A DNA stretch of 35,263 nt from Oscillatoriales cyanobacterium USR001. Its GTDB lineage: Bacteria > Cyanobacteriota > Cyanobacteriia > Cyanobacteriales > Microcoleaceae. The position numbers and the translations under genes were made by a program. The stretch covers positions 1 to 35,263 of the forward strand of contig MBRE01000019.1 of assembly GCA_001698425.1 (NCBI GenBank), given 5' to 3'. Below the pieces are notes generated by a model. It was not told the DNA's origin. It ran no database searches and saw only the letters and a list, made by a program, of their open reading frames with translations. Positions 1 through 7,961 of the stretch are shown here, one piece after another. The first letter of the stretch is position 1. Every line of letters starts with the position of its first letter.

Positions 1-1030
1 CGAGAATGAAACAGCCCTGCTTAGTAAGGGGGGATGAAAGGGGGGTAGCTATGCGATCGAAGGCTGCTAATAATTGATTTACTTCATTTTCTCTGCCATA
101 AAGTTTTTCAGGAATCAGGAAGCGATCGCACAAATCCCGCTCTCCAATCTCAAAATTAGCCATCTTTCCTGTAGCTTCTAACTGTTGCAAACATTGCTCT
201 AGGTCATATTTCACCCCCAAGGCACTTTGATAGCGTTCTTCGGCATTTTTCGCCATCAATTTAACAACAATCTGTGATAAAACTAGGGGAATTTCTGGAT
301 TAACTTGATGGATAGGTATCGCTTGTTTTGCCAGATGACAATGTATCAATTCCATTGCATCTTCTGAAATAAATGGTAATGTTCCTGTCAACAATTCATA
401 AAATGTCACTCCCAGAGAATAAAAGTCACTGCGATAGTCTATGCCTCGATTCATGCGGCCAGTTTGTTCGGGAGAAATATAGGCTAATGTTCCTTCTAAA
501 GTATTAGCATTCTGAATTGTTTGGGTTTCTCTAGGTAGTAGGGAAGAAATGCTAAAGTCGATTAATTTAATTTGTTTGGTGTCAGGATTAATTAAAATAT
601 TGGCGGGTTTGATATCTTTGTGAATGACTTGGTTTTGATAGAGATAGTGAAGAATATCTGTCAGTTGGATGGCAATATTAAGAAAGTCGGCTAAAGGTAA
701 AGATTTAGATTTAAGAGTTTTATCTATTACCTCGTGAAGATAGACAGATAGGGAAACTCCGCCAAAATCTTCCGTGATTAAGGCATAACTATTCTGGTAT
801 AATTCTAAAGTTACGGGTTTGATAAGATTGGGGAAATTAAGATTTTTAGTAATAGTATATTGGTTGCGAAATTGCAGAAGTTCGTTAAAGTTGGGATATT
901 CATTTCGCAGTAGTTTAATGATGACGCTCATCGAATCGCTTTCTCGAATACCTCGGTAGACGAGGGTCCGGGAGCCTGTATAGATTTGTTCTGTGAGGCG
1001 ATATCCTGGTAAATTATTGATGATGGTCAT
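1..1030 (-). CDS. Ser/Thr protein kinase domain of a large multidomain signalling protein (3' end outside window)
   Basis: The reading frame opens at an ATG at 1030 and stays open to the left edge (about 343 residues). It shows an N-terminal eukaryotic-type kinase fold: Lys39 in VIIK, the catalytic loop HKDIKPANIL with Asp139, DFS in place of DFG at Asp158, and SPEQTGRMNR in the activation segment. After the kinase, LYGRENEVNQLL is the usual entry to a predicted AAA ATPase module. This order is known from very large cyanobacterial proteins that continue with ATPase, GAF and histidine kinase domains, so that architecture is expected outside the window. The last visible residues, after AAFDRIATP, do not look like the ATPase Walker region. 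They lie over G-rich repeat sequence and a 19-base motif also found at 32913, so the gene could be interrupted here. Kinase call firm; whole-protein architecture inferred. Confidence 0.85.
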   Translation of the reverse strand, partial: MTIINNLPGYRLTEQIYTGSRTLVYRGIRESDSMSVIIKLLRNEYPNFNELLQFRNQYTITKNLNFPNLIKPVTLELYQNSYALITEDFGGVSLSVYLHEVIDKTLKSKSLPLADFLNIAIQLTDILHYLYQNQVIHKDIKPANILINPDTKQIKLIDFSISSLLPRETQTIQNANTLEGTLAYISPEQTGRMNRGIDYRSDFYSLGVTFYELLTGTLPFISEDAMELIHCHLAKQAIPIHQVNPEIPLVLSQIVVKLMAKNAEERYQSALGVKYDLEQCLQQLEATGKMANFEIGERDLCDRFLIPEKLYGRENEVNQLLAAFDRIATPLSSPLTKQGCFIL

Positions 1031-1330
1031 TTTCTTTTCCTCAAAAAATTTGGGTAACTACCGGGTGCATTCCGATACTTACCAATATGTCTGTCGGATT
1101 GAGACTAATGCGTTATAGTTTATAGGAATTAGATATTGACAAAATAACCAAATAGTGCATTGATCGAGAGGGCACATTTCCTCAAAGATATCGGAGCATC
1201 CCGAATTTGCAAATATATCCGTAAAATCTGGTATTGATTCAAGGTTCACCTAATTCGGGGTATCGATATATGTTAACATTACCCTGTTTAAATGCAATGG
1301 AATTATTGGAGAGTTAGTTAAGGGGGATCT

Positions 1331-1398
1331 GAGCGAAGCATTCGGACAGAATATTTATGGTTTTGAGCGATAAATTGTGGCTCGAATGCTTCGCCCCT
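1331..1398. repeat. Dispersed inverted repeat, GCGAAGCATTC family, copy 1
   Basis: The arms GCGAAGCATTCG (1333-1344) and CGAATGCTTCGC (1383-1394) are exact reverse complements around a roughly 38-base spacer. The same arms occur at 20114-20188, and one arm at 26435-26472. The transcript could fold into a long-loop hairpin upstream of ictB. Confidence 0.8.
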
Positions 1399-1405
1399 AA
1401 AGATA

Positions 1406-1453
1406 AAACTAACTAACAACTAACAAATAACTAATAACTAATAACTAATAACA
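1406..1453. repeat. Heptanucleotide tandem repeat tract (STRR type)
   Basis: Degenerate tandem copies of AACTAAT and AACTAAC run directly up to the ictB start codon. Short tandemly repeated heptamers of this kind are well known in filamentous cyanobacteria. The ictB ribosome binding region therefore lies inside repeat sequence, and no clear Shine-Dalgarno motif is visible. Confidence 0.8.
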
Positions 1454-2905
1454 ATGAACTCAATTTGGCAACAGTTAACTCTTCTCAATTTACCGCTAGA
1501 TCGTTGGCGGAATACCAGCTATTTATATAGTTTTTCCTGTGGTTCCTTACAGAATTGGCGGCATAGTAGCTGGTTGATGCAGTGGGCAGAAACTATTGGT
1601 TTTGTTTTAATTTCGCTGGTTTTTGGTTTGGCTCCTTTTGTGGGCAATGCTTTAATAGGTGTGCTATTAATTGCGGCAGCGGCTTTTTGGATGCTATTAA
1701 CTATTTCTGATGAGCCGCTAATAGTTTTTAGCCCGATTCATTTGTTAGTTTTAATGTATTGGGGTGTGGCAACAGTAGCAACAGCGATGTCACCGGTGAA
1801 GGTGGCGGCTTTTTCTGGTTGGAGTAAGTTGACGCTTTATTTACTATTTTTTGCATTGATGGCGCGGGTATTGCGATCGCCTAAATTACGATCTTGGTTA
1901 ATTGCCTTATATTTGCATATCGCCTTAATCGTAAGTTTCTACGGCGTGCGACAATGGATAGATAAAGTTCCACCCTTAGCAACTTGGAATGACCCGACAT
2001 CGGTACAGGCAAATTTAACACGGGCTTACAGTTATTTGGGAAATCCTAATCTTTTAGGTGCGTATTTATTGCCAGCAATTGCTTTGAGTTTTGCGGCAAT
2101 TTTTGTCTGGAAAAGTTGGGGAACTAAGGCTTTAGCTGTCACCATGCTATTAGTTAATTGTGCTTGTTTGCGCTATACCGATAGTCGGGGAGCTTGGATT
2201 GGTTGTATAGTAATGATTGTGGTATTTGCGATTTTGCTGTGGTATTGGTGGAGTCCGAAAATGCCTCGGTTTTGGCGGACTTGGGCGTTACCTTTAGGAT
2301 TGGGAAGTTTTGCTTTTGCGATCGTTTTAGGGTTGTTATTAGTGGAACCTTTGCGGGTGCGTGTGGGAAGTATTTTTGTGGGACGAGGGGATAGTAGTAA
2401 TAATTTTCGGATGAATGTTTGGACGGCGGTAATTGAAATGATTCAAGATCGTCCGATATTGGGAATTGGGCCGGGAAATGTGGCTTTTAATAAGGTTTAC
2501 CCGCTGTATATGCGACCGCGATACAGTGCTTTGAGTGCCTATTCTGTGTTACTGGAAATTACTGTAGAAAGTGGTTTTATTGGTTTAATGACTTTTCTCT
2601 GGTTGTTGGTAGTAACGTTTAATCAAGGTGCGGCGCAGTTGAAAATTCTCCGAGATGGAGAAGGGGTAAATGCTATTTCTGAGGGAGAAATTCAGGGAGA
2701 AGTTTTAAGCCAAGATGTTCAAGTTAAGTCGCAAAATTATTCGGGAGGTTTTTGGTTGATGGCGGCGATCGCAACTTTAACTGGGATGATGGCTCATGGT
2801 TTTGTGGATACTGTTTGGTATCGGCCGGAGGTTAATATGTTGTGGTGGTTGATGGTGGCAATTATTGCTAGTTATTATGTGGTGATTCCCAAGCCACAGA
2901 CTTAA
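1454..2905 (+). CDS. ictB: IctB family membrane protein (putative bicarbonate transporter; O-antigen ligase-like fold)
   Basis: The 483-residue protein has about ten hydrophobic segments. It carries the family's opening MNSIWQQLTLLNLPLDRW and the typical stretches YLGNPNLLGAYLLP, YTDSRGAWIG, GRGDSSNNFRMNVW and LGIGPGNVAFNKVYP. It belongs to the O-antigen ligase/Wzy-like polytopic family. IctB was first linked to inorganic carbon accumulation in Synechococcus, but direct bicarbonate transport has been doubted and a role in glycan or intermediate transfer is possible. The length matches the family, apart from a hydrophilic insert near residues 395-430 before the last helices. The ATG at 1454 is the only start giving the family N-terminus. 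The gene stands alone between repeats. Confidence 0.88.
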   Translation: MNSIWQQLTLLNLPLDRWRNTSYLYSFSCGSLQNWRHSSWLMQWAETIGFVLISLVFGLAPFVGNALIGVLLIAAAAFWMLLTISDEPLIVFSPIHLLVLMYWGVATVATAMSPVKVAAFSGWSKLTLYLLFFALMARVLRSPKLRSWLIALYLHIALIVSFYGVRQWIDKVPPLATWNDPTSVQANLTRAYSYLGNPNLLGAYLLPAIALSFAAIFVWKSWGTKALAVTMLLVNCACLRYTDSRGAWIGCIVMIVVFAILLWYWWSPKMPRFWRTWALPLGLGSFAFAIVLGLLLVEPLRVRVGSIFVGRGDSSNNFRMNVWTAVIEMIQDRPILGIGPGNVAFNKVYPLYMRPRYSALSAYSVLLEITVESGFIGLMTFLWLLVVTFNQGAAQLKILRDGEGVNAISEGEIQGEVLSQDVQVKSQNYSGGFWLMAAIATLTGMMAHGFVDTVWYRPEVNMLWWLMVAIIASYYVVIPKPQT

Positions 2906-2950
2906 GGAAGAAGAAAGAAGGAAGTTTGCAGGAGATACAAGCAACACACT

Positions 2951-3313
2951 TTATGGCAAAGGTAAATAAACTATTCGGTCTTGATATTCATACTCCTCAG
3001 AGGCGAGGGCAACTAAAATCAATTCTTCAAGGTTTTCGCCAATACTTAAATTAGGATTGAGGATAAAAATCCCTGGTATATGACGACCTAGCGCGATATG
3101 ATCTGCCAAGTGAACTGGCATTGAAGTACGGTTATTAGTCACAAGCACAAATTGATGATCTTCGCACCAATAGAGAATGTCTGGATCGAGTGTTCCTTTT
3201 GGTGGTGTTTCCGGTTCTCCTACTACTTGGATTATGATACCGGGTTCTCGATGTCTAACTTGATTGGGATACAGAGGATTTACATTTTCATCAATTAGGT
3301 ATTTTAGAGTCAT
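2951..3313 (-). CDS. PIN-like (DUF5615-type) putative toxin nuclease
   Basis: This 120-residue protein starts MTLKYLIDENVNPLY, the LxDExV opening of DUF5615 PIN-like proteins, with Asp8 and Glu9 as likely metal ligands. A second acidic patch is in LDPDILYWCEDH, followed by VTNNRTSMPVHL, where the usual Thr-His/Asn-Asp is Thr-Asn-Asn. A conserved GIFILNP follows. The gene lies 4 bases downstream of a DUF433 gene, so the two are almost certainly co-transcribed. In such pairs the PIN-like protein is thought to be an RNA-cleaving toxin and the DUF433 protein its antitoxin. The family is recognised; toxin activity here is inferred from architecture. Confidence 0.75.
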   Translation of the reverse strand: MTLKYLIDENVNPLYPNQVRHREPGIIIQVVGEPETPPKGTLDPDILYWCEDHQFVLVTNNRTSMPVHLADHIALGRHIPGIFILNPNLSIGENLEELILVALASEEYEYQDRIVYLPLP

Positions 3314-3317
3314 AGGC

Positions 3318-3650
3318 TTATGTTTGAGATTGTCTATCGGCTCTCAATTGCCGAAGTTTTTCCGATACGGGTGGGGGGTTGAGGCGCTGTTGTTCTCTCA
3401 TTTTGTGACCGTGTTCTATCCAATTTTTTATGTAATTGCTAATGGTTTCTTTGTTCTGTAGGTAATAGAGAATTGTTGCATAAACTTGTTCTAAGGTTAA
3501 CGAGGGGTAGGTTTGGGCAATTTCTTCTGGAGTGCGACCGCGATCGATGTATTCATAAAGGATGGTTTCGATGCCGATTCTTGTGCCTTTTAGTCGAATA
3601 TCATCGGGAGTGAGGAAGTTGAAATAATCTGTTAGTTGTTCTGTTGACAT
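3318..3650 (-). CDS. DUF433 domain protein, putative antitoxin
   Basis: The 110-residue protein contains the compact DUF433 helical region: DIRLKGTRIGIETILYEYI, then RTPEEIAQTYPSLTLEQVYATILYYLQN, which resembles a helix-turn-helix. The C-terminus (EHGHKMREQQRL onwards) is charged and probably extended, as expected for a tail that binds a partner. It is the first gene of a two-gene unit, ending 4 bases before the PIN-like gene. Antitoxin and autorepressor roles are typical of the pairing but are inferred. Confidence 0.75.
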   Translation of the reverse strand: MSTEQLTDYFNFLTPDDIRLKGTRIGIETILYEYIDRGRTPEEIAQTYPSLTLEQVYATILYYLQNKETISNYIKNWIEHGHKMREQQRLNPPPVSEKLRQLRADRQSQT

Positions 3651-3765
3651 GGGTAAGCCTCATTCTATAATTTTAGTGTTAAAACAGCTTCTATCTGTGT
3701 GAACTCAAACTGTCGTAAAGCACTAACTCCCTGTCTCTCTAATTTAGTAACTACTTTCTTATTAC

Positions 3766-3823
3766 GTCAAAACCTTAAGTCCGACAGGGGTTTTACCCCT
3801 GCCCGATTATTCGATCGCAGGGA
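3766..3823. repeat. Dispersed palindrome, ACAGGGGTTTTACCCCTG family
   Basis: The near-palindrome at 3781-3805 (CCGACAGGGG, TTTT, ACCCCTGCCCG) is followed by a smaller one, AGGGATTAATCCCT, at 3818-3831 that overlaps the end of the next gene. The sequence from 3766 is an inverted, diverged copy of the repeats at 26520-26575 and 32913-32983. It sits just after the stop codon of the leftward MCP-like gene and could act as its transcript end, though no U-run is seen on that strand. Confidence 0.65.
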
Positions 3824-5110
3824 TTAATCCCTTTTTTTGTGCTGAAGCGCGTGTTCAATTTTGTGAATCAGCGCTTGGGATTCGCGGTTTTGTACCAACC
3901 TTTCTAACTGCAATACAGTAGCTTCTGACTTCTCAATTTGCTGTACCAAAGAATCGCCAGTTGCCGCGTCCACATTTCTCAGATGTTCTTGGAGAATGGG
4001 AATTAAGTTAGGATTTTGATTCCTGACAAATTCCTCTAATTCTAACAAAGCCATCTCCGACCTTTCTATCTTTTGAATCACACCCTTAGAAACCACAGCA
4101 CCGCTTTTAGTAGTTTCCATGAGCTCTTGGATACGAAGCTTAAAACGGCTACCAATGTGTTCCATTTGATTGCCGACTTCCACAGTTTGATTCACCAGTC
4201 TACTAATTTCTAAACTAACTTGGCTCAAACCATTAGACTGATTGCCTTGTTGCTTAGAAACAATCGTAGCTTGCACCGCTAAATGGCGAACTTGTTGGAT
4301 AATCTCGCCAATTAATTTAGAAGCGCTGTTAACTGCTTCTAAATCTTTACCTATTGTCTTGCTCAAGTCTAAAACTTTATCTGTATTGTTACAAACAAAA
4401 TTAGAGCCATGAAAAGCTGCATGGAAAGCTTGTTTGCCTTCTATGCAAATTAATTGAGCAATACGGATAAAGCGCTGATTTAGCTGGGCAATTTCTTGGG
4501 CTTGTTTCAAGAGTTCTGCTTGTTCAGAATTGTGACTCTGACTGGGTTGTTGTTTTTTCTTCCGAGTTGCTTCTATCAGATGACTGTATTCTTTAACTTG
4601 TGCCTGTCCTTGGAGGATTTGTTCGGCATAATGTTGTGCTTCTAGCTTTTGTTTTTGGATAATTTTGTTAGCTTGCGCTAAAATTTCAGATTGCGCTAAG
4701 AGTAGAGTATGGATATCCAGCAGGCGGATGCTGCGATCTTCCAAAACGATAATAATTGGTTCATAAACCAGGTCTTTAGGTCGATTTAGGGCGGTTTGCG
4801 CGGCTTCGTCAATTTTCCAATTTTCAGAAAGCACCAAGGGGGGAATTCTAATAAAATCTAAAAGTAAACGAATCGGGCGTTGCCAATAAAGATCGACGCG
4901 ATCGGGGAGACTCATTTGTTCGCGAAATTTAACGCGAGAAATCATCCCTAACATTTGTGATTCGTGAGTAATAATTACTCCAGGGAGATCGGGATAGTGC
5001 GCGAACTTTTCGGCGATCGCCTGTCCGAAAGTCGTAGAAGTCACTTGGAAGTCATGGGAAGGCAAGTGGCCGAGCGTGGAATCTAGCTTTAGCTCAGTTA
5101 GGTTGCTCAT
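3824..5110 (-). CDS. Soluble CBS-like/methyl-accepting-chemotaxis-like signalling protein
   Basis: The 428-residue protein has no hydrophobic segment long enough to cross a membrane. Residues 20-140 resemble the CBS-like input module of many cyanobacterial signalling proteins (LPGVIITHESQMLGMISR, then LYWQRPIRLLLDF). A coiled-coil linker rich in Gln, Ala and Glu spans about 140-220. Residues 225-345 resemble an MCP signalling hairpin, but the tip reads AVQATIVSKQQGNQSNG rather than the canonical ALNAAIEAARAGE. The Glu residues that contact CheA/CheW and serve for methylation are therefore mostly missing. More heptad-like sequence follows to the C-terminus. The gene is divergent from the hybrid kinase at 5403 across 292 bases. 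It may be a chemotaxis-like adaptor or scaffold; the exact role is unknown. Confidence 0.65.
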   Translation of the reverse strand: MSNLTELKLDSTLGHLPSHDFQVTSTTFGQAIAEKFAHYPDLPGVIITHESQMLGMISRVKFREQMSLPDRVDLYWQRPIRLLLDFIRIPPLVLSENWKIDEAAQTALNRPKDLVYEPIIIVLEDRSIRLLDIHTLLLAQSEILAQANKIIQKQKLEAQHYAEQILQGQAQVKEYSHLIEATRKKKQQPSQSHNSEQAELLKQAQEIAQLNQRFIRIAQLICIEGKQAFHAAFHGSNFVCNNTDKVLDLSKTIGKDLEAVNSASKLIGEIIQQVRHLAVQATIVSKQQGNQSNGLSQVSLEISRLVNQTVEVGNQMEHIGSRFKLRIQELMETTKSGAVVSKGVIQKIERSEMALLELEEFVRNQNPNLIPILQEHLRNVDAATGDSLVQQIEKSEATVLQLERLVQNRESQALIHKIEHALQHKKRD

Positions 5111-5402
5111 AAAAACCTCAAAAATGAAAACTCATCCTGTTTGGGGATGCGTTCAAGGGCAAAAGTCAACAAACCTTATATTTTCGCATTATACTGGTTT
5201 AAGGTTGAATAATAATGTCTCTGTGGGGATGCTCCCAAAAAATAGCTAACGCCCATCTTCCCTGCTGGTGAGGGTTCATAGCTTCAATGATTTATTAAGT
5301 GTTAAGGTTTAGATATGATTTCTTCTATTGATGGTAATAAGAATATATGGGACAATTAGCTTGATAACTGTTCTGGTCATTTTGGGCAAATAAACCAGAT
5401 AA
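5111..5402. other. Divergent promoter region of the two signalling genes
   Basis: Nothing coding is seen. It contains imperfect GGGGATGC copies near 5144 and 5226, and must hold both promoters. No operator could be defined with confidence. Confidence 0.5.
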
Positions 5403-7802
5403 ATGTCTATTTTTATACCTGTAACATTAACTCGAACTTTACCTTTAGGAACCTTTGATGCTGTGTGCCAGCTATTGCGGCAAATGGCGGAACTTCCAGG
5501 GTCATTACTGCTGGGTGAGGAGGCGATCGCGAAGGCTGAAATTGCCGTGCAGTTGCCACAGCGTTTTAAAATATTTATCTCAGAGCGGTTTAGTGCTTTG
5601 TTGTGGGTGCAAGAGGTACAGAGGGCAGAGACATTAACAGTTTCTAATACCTTATTGAATGTTGGGTTGACTTTTGTTCCAGAGGCGATCGCCTCTTTTG
5701 GGTGTCATTTATACAATATCCACACAGCAATGGAACCACAAGTTCCCGCCCCAATAGATATTCAAAACCTGAAAAGGGTAAGCGAAACTATAAAGTCTAA
5801 CGATGCTAATATTCAGAGCGAATTTACCCTACAATTGCTCGAAATTATGGCAAGTGAAAGATATGTCAATTATAGTGTTTGTTCACCGGAAAAATCTGGG
5901 GAAGATACTTGTAACCCACAACTCGAACAGGAAAGACTTTTACATCAGGTAACAACTCAAATTCGCCAAAGTTTAGAGTTACCAGTAATTTTGTCAACCG
6001 CAGTTAAGGAATTGCAACAATTTTTGCAAGTCGATCGATTGTTAATTTATCAATTTCAACAGAGCCAAAACCCCATAGGGAATATTGAGCAACAACTGAA
6101 TCATCAACAAAATTTTAACGGCGCTGAAAAAATCTTTGGTCGCGTCACTTACGAAGCTTTGGGAAATACAAAAGTTACCTCTGTATTAAACTTAACAGAA
6201 GGACTAGATTGTTTCCCATACGTGCCAAACTATCAAGAGAAATATCGCAAAGGAATTGCTAAATGTGTGAACGATATCGAAACTACTTACCGTTCCCATT
6301 CCTGTTTTTTAGAGTTTATGCGTGCCTATCAAGTACGGGCGAAGTTGGTAGTACCAATTATGGTTCAAGAAAAACTTTGGGGATTATTAATTGCCCACCA
6401 GTGTTTTGAGGTGCGGGAGTGGGAAGAAAGTAAAAAAATGTTTATGCGGCAAATAGCAGAACACTTAGCGATCGCCATTTACCAAGCTGAAATTTATGCC
6501 GAGTTACAGCAACAAAAATACAGCCTAGAACAGCGAGTTATTGAACGTACACAGGAACTTCAAGATGCTCTTGTGGCGGCGCAATCAGCAAGTCTTGCCA
6601 AAAGTGAATTTTTAGCAACTATGAGCCATGAATTGCGTACTCCACTTACCTGTGTCATTGGCATTTCTGCTACCTTGCTCCGTTGGTTTTGCCATCAAGA
6701 AAGTAGTAAAATTCTGCCAATTTCTAAACAGAAAAGTTACTTGCAAATTATTCACGATAGTGGCAAACATTTATTAGAATTAATTGAAGATATTTTAGAT
6801 TTATCTCAAGTAGAAGCAGGGAATAAAGTATTAAAAATCAGCGAATTTTCACTAGACCAATTGATTTATATGACTGTCCGCGCTATCAAAGAACAAGCTA
6901 CAGCAAAAGAGATAGCAGTGTCGATTGAAGATCGGATTGAACCGGGGTGCGATCGCGTAGCAGCCGATCATCGCCGCATCAAACAAATTCTATTTAATTT
7001 ATTGACAAATGCCGTTAAATTTACTCCCAAAGGTGGGAAAATAACCTTCCGATCTTGGATAGAAAATGAAACTAACATATCAGGATTACCACAAGATAGC
7101 ATTAAATTAGTGGGTAATGTAGCTATTTTTGAGGTAGAAGATACTGGAATCGGTATTGCTGAAGAACAGCAACCTTTTATCTTTCAGAAATTTAAGCAAT
7201 TGGATTCACCCTATCGCCGTGAATATAGTGGAATTGGTTTAGGTTTAGCCTTAACTAAACAGTTAGTAGAAATGCTTGGTGGAGTTATTAAATTCAAATC
7301 TACTATTGGTATTGGCTCGGTTTTTACAGTGTATATTCCTATTCAGCAGATCAAGAAAGATGAAGCGGTAACTCGGAAAGATGAAAAGGCTGATTCCTTA
7401 TTTATTTCTCAATCTTCGTCTTTGCAAGGTTGTCTTGTTGTGATCGAAGAAAATGAGGAAATTGCGGCAATTATTTGTGATATTCTAACAGCAGCAGGGC
7501 TTCAGGTAGTGTGGATGGTTGAAGGTTCTACGGCGGTAGAACAAATTAAATTATTCGAGCCTATTGCTGTAATTGTTGATATGCAGTTGACTGGAATAGA
7601 TGGTTATGAAATTATCCATCAATTAAGAAATTTCAACGCCAGATACTCTCAAAGTATCAAAATTCTAGCTTTAACAAGTAAGAGTAAGTTATCTAATAAA
7701 AAAGCTGCGATCGAGGCTGGTGCTGATGATTATTTGAGTAAACCAGTACAGCCAGATGAGTTATTATATAAAATTACTAATTTGTTAATGGCTAGTTGTT
7801 AG
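5403..7802 (+). CDS. Hybrid sensor histidine kinase with phytochrome/cyanobacteriochrome-like GAF and receiver domain
   Basis: The 799-residue protein has an uncharacterised N-terminal region (1-170) and a GAF domain (about 180-365). A short coiled coil leads to the HisKA box FLATMSHELRTPL with phospho-accepting His409. The HATPase domain follows with N box NLLTNAVKFTPKGG, G1 box EVEDTGIGI and G2 box SGIGLGLAL. The C-terminal receiver has phospho-acceptor Asp726 in VIVDMQL and the Lys motif YLSKPVQ. The kinase and receiver residues are intact, so intramolecular phosphorelay is likely. The GAF has the cyanobacteriochrome-like pattern GLDCF (Cys270), then EKYRKG, then SCFLEFM (Cys301), then VRAKLVVPI. 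The His usually following the chromophore Cys is Phe302. No transmembrane helix is seen, so it is a cytoplasmic sensor. Confidence 0.88.
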   Translation: MSIFIPVTLTRTLPLGTFDAVCQLLRQMAELPGSLLLGEEAIAKAEIAVQLPQRFKIFISERFSALLWVQEVQRAETLTVSNTLLNVGLTFVPEAIASFGCHLYNIHTAMEPQVPAPIDIQNLKRVSETIKSNDANIQSEFTLQLLEIMASERYVNYSVCSPEKSGEDTCNPQLEQERLLHQVTTQIRQSLELPVILSTAVKELQQFLQVDRLLIYQFQQSQNPIGNIEQQLNHQQNFNGAEKIFGRVTYEALGNTKVTSVLNLTEGLDCFPYVPNYQEKYRKGIAKCVNDIETTYRSHSCFLEFMRAYQVRAKLVVPIMVQEKLWGLLIAHQCFEVREWEESKKMFMRQIAEHLAIAIYQAEIYAELQQQKYSLEQRVIERTQELQDALVAAQSASLAKSEFLATMSHELRTPLTCVIGISATLLRWFCHQESSKILPISKQKSYLQIIHDSGKHLLELIEDILDLSQVEAGNKVLKISEFSLDQLIYMTVRAIKEQATAKEIAVSIEDRIEPGCDRVAADHRRIKQILFNLLTNAVKFTPKGGKITFRSWIENETNISGLPQDSIKLVGNVAIFEVEDTGIGIAEEQQPFIFQKFKQLDSPYRREYSGIGLGLALTKQLVEMLGGVIKFKSTIGIGSVFTVYIPIQQIKKDEAVTRKDEKADSLFISQSSSLQGCLVVIEENEEIAAIICDILTAAGLQVVWMVEGSTAVEQIKLFEPIAVIVDMQLTGIDGYEIIHQLRNFNARYSQSIKILALTSKSKLSNKKAAIEAGADDYLSKPVQPDELLYKITNLLMASC

Positions 7803-7834
7803 TTGTTATTTGTTATTTGTTAGTTGTTATTTGT
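7798..7834. repeat. Heptanucleotide tandem repeat tract (STRR type)
   Basis: Tandem TTGTTAT and TTGTTAG units begin at the stop codon of the hybrid kinase and run into the palindromic element that follows. They are the reverse-complement type of the tract at 1406-1453. Confidence 0.75.
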
Positions 7835-7936
7835 TAGGAATGAAAAATAAATAACTTGACGATCTGGTTCGTAGTAAGCGCTTTAGCGCTAAAGCGCTTA
7901 CTACAAACAAGCGAATTATTTAATTTCTATTCCTTA
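7835..7936. mobile_element. MITE-like palindromic element, GTAGTAAGCGC family, copy 1
   Basis: The element is about 100 bases with imperfect terminal inverted repeats (TAGGAATGAAAAATAAATAA at the left, the complement of TTATTTAATTTCTATTCCTTA at the right in diverged form). Its centre, 7871-7904, is a perfect 34-base palindrome starting GTAGTAAGCGCTTTAGC. Related copies lie at 23938-24040 and 24912-24992. No transposase is encoded. Confidence 0.8.
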
Positions 7937-7961
7937 GTTGTTTACCAATTACCAATTACCC

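Larger units (their letters stand above)
1031..1453. other. Intergenic region between divergent kinase and ictB genes
   Basis: No convincing coding region is seen in these 420 bases. The region must hold the promoters of both divergent genes. Its right half contains an inverted repeat (1331-1398) and a heptanucleotide repeat tract (1406-1453), listed separately. Confidence 0.7.
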
